Origin: Lactifluus volemus
Lineage: Eukaryota; Basidiomycota; Agaricomycetes; Russulales; Russulaceae
Direction: 5' to 3'
Length of the DNA stretch: 64,000 bases
NCBI GenBank assembly: GCA_022376515.1
Contig: WTXI01000042.1
Coordinates: 1-64,000, forward strand
Numbering within the stretch: the stretch's first letter is position 1; each line of letters opens with the position of its first letter. The notes below the pieces were generated by a model. That model was not told the origin of the DNA and ran no database searches. It saw nothing but the letters and a program-made list of their open reading frames with translations. Shown piece by piece: positions 55,813-64,000 of the stretch. Position numbers and translations under genes: made by a program.

Positions 55813-58800
55813 ATGTCGCTACCCGAAATCCCTTCCGCCGCTCCCGCTGAGAATTCCGACTTCCAGTCCATCTTCGATGAAGCCGTGAAAGGATATAATA
55901 AGAAAACCGACGGAAATATTACTTCGCATCCCCTACTCGTCGAACTGGGGTCTTGCACATCTGTGGATGACATTGTCACTGTGCTCCACAGGCAAGACCA
56001 GGACCTCAGAGCATCCCGGAGTCGCACTGAGAACCTGAATAAGTTTCTCATCCCGATTATAAATGTTCTCTGCGCATTTTCGTCCACCATTGGAACAGGC
56101 GCCGGCGTCGTGGGTGTCAAATTCCTAATTCGGAAAAAGTGTGCTAAATGTTTTCCGAGTCAGGTATTCCCACCAGCAAAAGTTATTTTCGCTGGCATTG
56201 GAATCCTCCTCTCGGTCGGTACATTCCTTGTCCCACTGGATACGCTTTTGTGACCCTAAAGGCTTTCAGGCGGCCAAAGATGTCCATACTAGCAGAGAAG
56301 CGCTTGCCGATCTCTTTTCTCGAATTAGACACTTTTTTGCGCGTCTTGAGGTTCACACCAAGACCGAGATTCCGCTGACCACGGCAATGAAGCGAATAAT
56401 CATAGAGATCATGACAGAAGTACTCTCTATCCTTGCGATCGCAACAAAGGAGATCAAGCGGCCAGTAACAAGTGAGCTTATCTCTGCATAATCTAACGTC
56501 CACAACTCACGTCCGTTTAGTAAGATATATCAACAAGCTTATTGGGAACAGAGACGTTGAAGATTCGTTACGGAAGTTGGACACATTGACGCAGGAAGAG
56601 AGCTCGATGGCGCAAGCAGAGATTCATAACACCACTCTCATTGTCCAGCGTCCGTGATCTTTCTTACAAGCAACTGTTCTTTGCGAAAGCTTAACATTCC
56701 TACAGGAAACCAGCTCCGTGACTGTCTTCGGACATGGCTTTCTCCCCCAGACCCATCCCAAAATCATAACCTCGCGTGTCGTGCTCACCACGAGGGGACC
56801 GGCCAATGGCTCTTTCAAAACACCATCTTCAAAGAATGGAAGTCAACTGGTTCCCTTTTGTGGCTTTATGGAAACCGTACGTCGCTCTTCGCACTCACCG
56901 TATAAATATCGCTGATGGTATTTTTGATTCGATAGCGGGCTCAGGCAAGACTGTGATCTGGTTTGTAGTCACAGATCATTCCCAACATGTCAAACTTACG
57001 CAGTCAAACAGCTCCACGATCATAGAGGATGTCATGGCCTTGCGCGACGCTGGAAGGGCCTCCGTAGCCTATTTTTACTTTGACTTTCGGGATACAAATA
57101 AACAAAGTTATCAAGACCTGCTCCATTCGCTCCTTATCCAATTTTCTGCTCAGTCAAATCATTCCTTCGATACACTCTCCTGGCTTCATTCGAAACATGA
57201 ACACGGAGAAAGGCTGCCTAGTGATGGTATGATGGTGGAATGCCTCAAGGAAATGCTCTCTACCGCAGACCGAAACTCAACGTACATTATCATCGACGCT
57301 CTCGATGAATGTCCACATACCTCTGGGATTCCATCTCCCCGAGAACATGTCCTCAATCTGCTGAAGAAGCTGGTTGAACTTGGCCTCCCAAGTCTTTATG
57401 TCTGTGTCACCAGTCGGCCGGAGATTGACATTCGGGTTATCCTCGAGTCCTTGACGCAAAACTGTCTATCCCTCCACAGCGAAAATGGACAAATGGAAGA
57501 CATCACCCGCTACATCAAATTTGTGGTTCATTCGGACAATGTGATGCGGAATTGGAATGATGAGGACAAGATCCTTACCATTAGGACTCTGTCAGAAGAT
57601 AAGGGCGGAATGTAAAGCCATTATTATACACCCACTGGCATCATGATGTTCTTACACTTGTCTCAGGTTTCTCTGGGTGGTCTGCCAACTGGAAGTCCTT
57701 CGCCGCTGTATCCCATCAAGTGTGCAAAGTATTCTCAAAGATTTGCCTCAAACTTTGGATGAAACCTACCAACGTATACTGAAGGAGATTAATGAGGCGA
57801 ACTGGGAGCTGACTCTTCATTTGTTGCAATGCCTTGCTGTTGCCGCCCGCCCACTCCGTGTCAAGGAACTTGCAGAAGTCGTTCTAGTTGATTTTAAAGC
57901 AGAAGGGACCCCGATGCTAAACCCAGATCGCCGCTGGAAGGGTCAGGAAGGTGCTGTGTTTATGGCATGTTCTACGTTGATCACCATTTCGAATGACAAT
58001 GATGACGAAAACGACAACTACGACGACGACCCCGACGACCATGGTGACCACGATGACACCAGGGTTGTTCAATTTTCCCATTCTTCCGTCTTGGAGTTCC
58101 TCATGTCACCTCGCCTTGCTACATCAAGCAGAGTGTCGTGTTATCATATTTCCATGGACGAAGCACATACGACTTTTGCGCAAGTGTGCCTTGGCGTCCT
58201 GCTCCAATTGGACGAGCACGTCGACAGAGACACCATCAAAGCCTTCCCATTAGCTCGATATGCTGCTAAACATTGGGTCATCCATGCTCGGTTCAAGGAC
58301 GTTTCGACACGCATCAAGGATGGGATGAGACTTCTGTTCGACACGGACAAGCCATACTTTGCAGCTTGGCTCTGGATACACGACCCAGACCGACAAGTTT
58401 GGGAGCCCACGACAGCACCATGCCTACGCCCAGAGAAACCTAAAGCAACTCCCCTGTACTACGCAGCGCGACTCGGACTTTTGGAGATGGTAAAACATCT
58501 CTTCATGAAGCGTCCAGAGGACCTATATGCGAGGGGTGGCTACCATGTGACTGCATTGCACGCAGCGTTGTGGGAAGGGCAAGACGAGGTTTCATGGTTT
58601 CTGCTTCCACATGTCACGGATGTGGATCTCCGCGGAAGGCAGGACTTCACTCTGCTCCATGTATCATCAGATGTCGCACACCATAAGATTGGGCAGTGGC
58701 TCCTCCGTCATGGCGCGGATGTGAATGCTAGAAATGCAGACGACTGCACCCCGTTGCTCATAGTGGCGGGGTATCGACGTGTACGGTTCTTTCGAATGGT

Positions 58801-60820
58801 ACTTGACTTGATGGATGCCGAAGTCCAACCCGATTGGAGCAGGCATCCGCTATTTTGGGGAGTGGCCCGGGCATTTGAGCGTGCGGAGACGTTGGGAAAC
58901 ATCAATTTAGCTCTAACGTTGCTTGAGCACAATGCGGAAGTTGATGCCCGAGACAAAGATGGTTGGACTCCGCTGTACCATGCGATGTCTTTCAGAAACT
59001 TCGAGTTATGTCGAATACTACTTGAACACAACGCCGAAGTCAATGCCCGAGTCGAGGGTGGTATGACACCACTGTACCTTGCAGTGCTTAAGGAAGACCC
59101 CAAAACGACTCGATTTCTACTTGAGCACAATGCCGACATCAATTCCCAGCTCGAAGATGGCTCTACTCCGCTGCACCGTGCTACAGACAAAGGCAGCCTA
59201 GATTTAGCCCAAATCCTACTTGAGCATGATGTCGAAGTCAATGTCCGGAATAAAGCTGGACGGACTCCTCTGCACATTGCAGCTTTCTCGGGACACAGTG
59301 ACTTAGCGCGAATGCTACTTTATCACAATGCCAAGGTCAATGCCCAGGATGAAAATGGTTGGACTCCGCTTCACTGCGCAGCGCGCGAAGGACACCCTGA
59401 GCTAGCTCGAATGCTACTTGATCACAATGCTGAGGTCGATACCCGAACCCATGGTGGTCCAACTTCATTGCACTTTGCAGCTTCCGAGGGACACATTGAC
59501 TTAGCGCGAACACTACTTGATCACAATCCCGAGGTCGATGCGCAGGATGAAAATGGTTGGACTCCACTTCACTGTGCAGCGTCCGAAGGACACCTTGAGC
59601 TAGCTCGAATGCTACTTGATCACAATGCCAAGGTCGATGCCCAGGATGAAAATTGTTTGACTCCGCTTTACTGCGCAGCGTCCAAAGGACACCTTGAGCT
59701 AGCTCGAATGCTACTTGATTGCAATGCCACGGTCGATACCAGAACCCATGTTGGTTCAACTTCACTGCATGTTGCAGCTGCCAAGGGACACATTGACTTG
59801 GTGCGAATGCTACTTGATCACAGTGCCGAGGTCGATGCACAGGATGAAAATGGTTTTACTCTGCTTCACTGGGCAGTGTCCGAAGGACACCTTGAGCTAG
59901 CTCAAATGCTACTTGATCACAATGCCAAGGTCGATACCCGATCCCATGTTGGTTCAACTTCACTGCATGTTGCAGCTGCCAAGGGACACATTGACTTGGT
60001 GCGAATGCTACTTGATCACAGTGCCGAGGTCGATGCGCAGGATGAAAATGGTGTTACTCCTCTTCGCTACGCAGCATCCGAAGGACACCTTGAGCTAGCT
60101 CAAATGCTACTTGATCGCAATGCCAAGGTCGATACCCGAAACCATCATGGTTCAACTTCACTGCACTTTGCAGCTGCTAACGGACACATTGACTTGGTGC
60201 GAATGCTACTTGATCACAATGCCAAGGTCGATGCCCAGGATGAAAATTGTTTGACTCCTCTTCATTGCGCAGCATCCGAAGGATACCTCGAGCTAGCTCA
60301 AATGCTACTTGATCACAATGCCAAGGTCGATACCCGATCCCATGTTGGTTCAACTTCACTGCACGTTGCAGCTGCCAAGGGACACATTGACTTGGTGCGA
60401 ATGCTACTTGATCACAGTGCCGAGGTCGATGCACAGGATGAAAATGGTTTTACTCCGCTTCACTGGGCAGTGTCCGAAGGACACCTTGAGCTAGCTCAAA
60501 TGCTACTTGATCACAATGCCAAGGTCGATACCCGATCCCATGTTGGTTCAACTTCACTGCATGTTGCAGCTGCCAAGGGACACATTGACTTGGTGCGAAT
60601 GCTACTTGATCACAGTGCCGAGGTCGATGCGCAGGATGAAAATGGTGTTACTCCTCTTCACTGCGCAGCATCCGAAGGACACCTTGAGCTAGCTCAAATG
60701 CTACTTGATCACAATCCCGAGGTCGATCCCCAAATTCATGATGGAATGACTTCACTGCACCATTCGGTATCCGAGGGACACATCGACTTAGCGGTCATGG
60801 GGACCTCGACCTCGAGCTAG
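55813..60820 (+). CDS. NLR-B: Goodbye-NACHT-ankyrin NLR-like protein, intact
   Basis: Eight exons at the same places as NLR-A (55813-56109, 56164-56214, 56270-56471, 56521-56649, 56706-56876, 56936-56960, 57012-57611, 57667-60820) sum to 4,629 nt = 1,542 residues plus stop. Goodbye domain about residues 12-225 (FQSIFDEAVKGYNKKT, AKDVHTSREALADLFSRI, EVLSILAIATKEIK). NACHT has Walker A GNPGSGKT, Walker B YIIIDALDEC and VTSRPE. The helical module contains LDETYQRILKEINEANWE, an Asp-rich loop (longer than in NLR-A) and SHSSVLEFL. About 22 ankyrin repeats run from residue about 750 to the end (MGTSTSS). Expected role: NTP-dependent intracellular sensor; the Goodbye domain is a common N-terminal module of fungal STAND proteins of unclear function. 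No lesion was seen, and all splice sites are GT-AG. Confidence 0.93.
59300..60740 (+). repeat. Higher-order ankyrin repeat array of NLR-B (198-bp dimers, 594-bp block)
   Basis: Two ankyrin types alternate strictly from about 59,700: TSLHVAAAKGHIDLVRMLLD (type 1) and SEGHLELAQMLLDHNAKVDT (type 2), giving a 66-residue, 198-bp dimer. In addition 59,715-60,110 recurs 594 bp further on at 60,309-60,704, nearly base for base (compare GTTGGTTCAACTTCACTGCA at both). This implies a recent six-repeat duplication. Confidence 0.88.
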
Positions 60821-61720
60821 TTCAGATGTTGCTGTAGACATGAGTGGTAAGCTCTCAGGATTTCTACATGTTGGTTCCATCAACACCAACTCACACGAAG
60901 CCAGGAAGACCGTGACCTCCAGCTGGCTTCAGATGACTGCCCGCGGCAAAAAACGATCGTATGATTATTATCTCAATATTAAGCATCCGTCGGTCTATTG
61001 TCCTACTAGTACCCAATGTCCTGAAATGTTCAGCTTTGTCTAGTTTTATGTCTTCGATCATTTTCCCAGAGACAGTTTGTGCTCAGCCGGACATGGTTAA
61101 CCACACCTCAATCCGCTGCTATGAAATAAGACTACTTACTGTAATCACGTTTTTGGTCTGAGTAGTTTAACTAGTAATTGTAGTATGGTACGACTTTTGT
61201 TTTGTGTAAACGCTGATTTGGGTCATCAGAGAGGTGTTTTTGGCGCCTTTATCGTTGTTGAAATGGTTGATGACTCGGAATCCCGAAAGGGACCACAAGA
61301 TTGGACCAATCAATCGTCTCACACCGGACAGGCCTTCAAGTTGGCAGCACGTCTATTGTGGCCGGTCGACCGACGCTGCATCACGTTGCGGACTTACATC
61401 GACAGCGTGGTCGGATCGAGGGCTTTCAGCAGCCTGAGCATGATGGCCGCGGCGCACGTTTTCCTGACGCGGGCTGCCAGTGGCTGTCCTCCGCCCTAGA
61501 CCAAAATCGTGACAGTCTTTTGCAATTACAAAGAGACAGATAAATATAAATTCCGGCTTGAGGCCCTCATCAAAGATAGTAAAACTATATGTCACTGAAG
61601 AAATAAATGCCTCTATTCTCAGTGGTATGAGACAGTAGATCGCACCAGTCTTACGCCGTAACTTACAATTTTGAGAAAGTACGTCATGCAACGAGCTAGC
61701 CGTCCCTCCCTTTCACGACT
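60821..61720. other. Conserved NLR 3' flank (unit 4)
   Basis: Same sequence as behind NLR-A. The open stretch 61,185-61,499 (MVRLLFCVNADLGHQRGVFG ...) has no recognised family, and its counterparts in units 2 and 3 are frame-shifted, so it is not called a gene. Confidence 0.45.
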
Positions 61721-63365
61721 TCAGGGCACTGGCACCACCCCACTTGGGTGCCGTTGCATTGAGTCGATCACAGGCCAACGAACGCGGGCGATCCGCCAGA
61801 GCAGTTCCTCTGCCCATTCCATCCCAACAAGCGCACAGAGGAACACAGAAAAGCCTACCCGAGCCATCCAACTTTCTGGCATAAGCGGATGCGGGGTCTT
61901 CCCACCTCCAACAACCTGTTCATGCCTACGCGCAGCGTCAGGCAGTAGCCTGAGCACGCGCGCAGGCCACGTAGCACCTGATTCGCGCACATCGAACACC
62001 TCGCGAAACAATGCTTCATTCGACGCCAAAAATTCGCGTACCTCGCCCTTCGCGTGTGACGGGCCGCCAGATCCACCCCAGCGTAGCGCCGTCGGCCCGT
62101 CCCCGGCGAGAACGAGCAGCGTAAAAGAATGAGGGGAGAGGTACGAGATGACCAAATCCCTAAGTTTCGCATCTGCCCCGTCGGTGCCGGCATCGAAATG
62201 CTGCACATGTGCGGACGGATCACCCGGCCGAGGCTTGATGCACACTCCGAGCGCATGCGCACGCCGCGCCAGGAAAGCGTTGACGAAATGACGCGCAGCG
62301 CGCTCGAGTATCGTGGGTCGTTGCCAGCCAATTCCCCCACCTTTCGCGAGTGCTGGGCTGTAAGACGGAGAGGCGGACCAGCTGATGGGTTTGGGCTCTG
62401 GCCGTTTGTACACGTCGAGGTGGTGGCGGTAATGGAGGACGGCAGCTTGACGAATGATACGTGGGGCGACGAGAAAGAGGATGAATGGGTGAGTCGCGAG
62501 TGCTGCGAGTACGGTGAGTGTCCTGAATGGGGAAACGTGTTTGGCGCGCAGGGATGCCGAGAATTTGAAGGCGCCTGTTGGGTTGTATGGATGAACTCAG
62601 ATATGGGGCAGTGCTACGTCCGAATCGATTTGGAAAAAGGGAGCGCGAACGGAGACGGTATATGTGCCAAGACGGGTCATTGAATGGTGAGACGTGAAAA
62701 GGACGTGGGAAGGACCATTGGTGGTCGAAACTGTGTGAAGCATGAAGAGAAGTTGTCAGACGAGGTTGCAAGACCTACTTGACATTAGGAGCTTCTTCAG
62801 CCCTTCCCACTTCAAGGATATGGACACGGCATTCGCCAAAGGTATTGTGAATCTGTAGCATCATATAAGGTGATGCTTCAAACGTAGGAGAGACACACTG
62901 GATACGCACCTCGAGCACCACAACCCATAAACTACGGTCGTCCCTCCGGTAGCAAAAATATACAACCAGTGGATTCAGAGCAGCTTGACATAGTGAGTAT
63001 CCAGGCATCATCCAACTGTTCTTCAGCATGTTCAACGCCAAAATCATCCAACGCCCATAAGATTTGTTCGTATTGACGAAACCTTCCCGCCGTCAACTCG
63101 CACTACATAGGCCAAGAATCCGCCCATAGGTGCCTCCGTATGAAAATAGAAATTCATTCAGATCGACAAATGAGCTGACTCGAGAGCTGAGAGGGGTAAA
63201 ATCAGGGAGAATACAGGGTATGTGAGGGAGGAGGCGTGCATGGGTGGTTATCGAGTGAAGAGCGTATGCTCGCGGGGATGTTTTATGATTGTGTGGTCGA
63301 GGAATACTAGGGGAGTAGAGCACATAGGATAAGCCAAGGCATGAGAGGAAGACGATCCCATCCAC
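61721..63365 (-). pseudogene. DUF1365-family gene, nearly complete but broken copy (unit 4)
   Basis: ATG at 63,365 (MDGIVFLSCLGLSYVLYSPS), then RAYALHSITTHARLLP, FLFSYGGTYGRILGL, NPLVVYFCYRRDDRSLWVVV, and after an intron (GTGCGT...CTACAG) IHNTFGECRVHILEVG, then FPRPFHVSPFND. These are the DUF1365 hallmarks. One extra base near 62,675 shifts the frame just after FND, and a TGA at 62,597-62,599 lies in the restored frame. Beyond it a long open part reads VYKRPEPKPISWSASPS, RRAHALGVCIKPRPGDPSAH, ISYLSPHSFTLLVLAGDGPT and ESGATWPARVLRLLPDAARR, ending near 61,721. It is the best template for the family here. Convergent with NLR-B. Confidence 0.82.
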
Positions 63366-63454
63366 AGGTGGGGCCCCTTAGTTGGTCACCGCACTCGCTA
63401 TAACACATCGGTGTTGGTGGTTCAAAAGTTAGTCGCGGCAATCACGAGGAGACA
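63366..63454. other. 5' flank of the DUF1365 copy up to the LINE junction
   Basis: About 90 bp absent from unit 3, where the LINE joins the DUF1365 N-terminus directly. They contain the native sequence before the start codon. Confidence 0.45.
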
Positions 63455-64000
63455 AGGCCCCGGGCCGGGATCATCCATGCTTCGCCATCACGTGCTGGGG
63501 CCCCATCACCATCCACGGTTGGCGCCCCTCAAGGCTCCCCTATCTCCCCGGTCCTCTCCATCATCCATACATACCCCCTCCTCCTCAAAATGCTCCAGTG
63601 GAACAACACAAGCCCCTCCATCTACGTATGACGCTGTCACCCAGAGGAGTGGCTCACTCGCTCAGGCCTCGGCATCGAGCCCGAGCTTACCTACTTTGCC
63701 CGACCTCGCTCACGGGCTGAACGCCCAACACACGTCTACCTCCCCTTCCTGTCCCACTCCACCTACTACAGAGTCGATGCTGCTAACTGTGTCCGCTATC
63801 TAGGTTTCCACATCGACTTCAAACTCCAATGGAAACAACACATTTCCATCGTCGTCAACCACGTCAAATCTACACTCAAATCACTTCAGCTCCTCAGCAA
63901 CTTAGTCAGGGCCTTGACTTTACCCGGTGGTGCTTGGTGTACAACAACATCTGCCTCCCAGTACTCACATACGGTGTACAGCTTTGTTACAAAGGCCAAG
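63455..64000 (+). mobile_element. LINE-type retrotransposon, cut by window end
   Basis: Near-identical to 47,915-48,420. It includes VGAPQGSPLSPVLSIIHTY (RT motif around QGSPLSP), the same deletion at the catalytic aspartates, and RYLGFHIDFKLQWKQHI. It keeps about 30 bp (CTGGGGCCCCATCACCATCC region, 63,496-63,525) that are missing in the unit 3 copy. Its 3' end lies outside the window. Position and shared deletion show it was copied together with the unit rather than inserted separately. Confidence 0.82.

Noticed and set aside
61855..62340. A Cys-rich reading (CSMCANQVLRGLRACSGYC) that looks like a MYND zinc finger
   Set aside because: It is in the wrong frame of the DUF1365 copy; the frame with WPARVLRLLPDAARRHEQ is colinear in all copies, and the zinc ligands are not conserved.

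Overview
The window looks like an accessory, repeat-rich region of a basidiomycete (Agaricomycete-type) fungal nuclear genome. Evidence: genes split by many short GT-AG introns of about 45-80 nt, Goodbye-NACHT-ankyrin NLR-like (STAND) genes, a fungal F-box gene, DUF1365 relatives, a multicopy fungal seven-transmembrane family, and several LINE-type retroelement copies with poly-A tails and target-site duplications. No bacterial operons, rRNA or CRISPR arrays are seen.

Left part (1-27.9 kb). Two LINE-like copies lie head to head at 1-3.7 kb; the second has a 28-nt A tail and a 16-bp target duplication. From 3.7 to 19.7 kb duplicated and inverted blocks carry seven-transmembrane (7TM) genes (7.3-9.1 plus; 10.7-12.6, 15.7-17.6 and later 24.6-26.4 minus), a 5' fragment of another (13.5-14.05), and three or four decayed copies of an unrecognised gene family (called family B here). 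A single F-box gene sits at 20.9-22.6 kb and a small possible gene at 23.7-24.1 kb.

Right part (28-64 kb). A tandemly expanded three-gene unit is repeated about four times: a 7TM gene on the minus strand, an NLR on the plus strand starting about 580 bp away (divergent promoter), and a DUF1365-family gene on the minus strand behind the NLR. Units 1 and 2 keep a good 7TM gene but only scraps of the NLR. Unit 3 keeps a large NLR (NLR-A, 37.2-43.1 kb) whose ankyrin array is cut by a non-autonomous hAT-like transposon (43.1-45.0 kb); its 7TM partner is replaced by a Clr2-like fragment. Unit 4 has an intact 1,542-residue NLR (NLR-B, 55.8-60.8 kb) next to a decayed 7TM gene. Every DUF1365 copy is damaged. 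LINE copies with RT/RNase H relics follow the third and fourth DUF1365 copies, and a degenerate nuclear-protein gene lies at 50.4-52.3 kb.

How the parts work together: NLR-A and NLR-B have the layout of fungal intracellular recognition proteins (signalling N-terminus, NTP switch, repeat sensor). Their ankyrin repeats are almost identical to each other at DNA level, as in fast-evolving fungal NLR repertoires. The repeated divergent pairing with a membrane protein gene is the most suggestive new observation. A functional link between the two is inference only.
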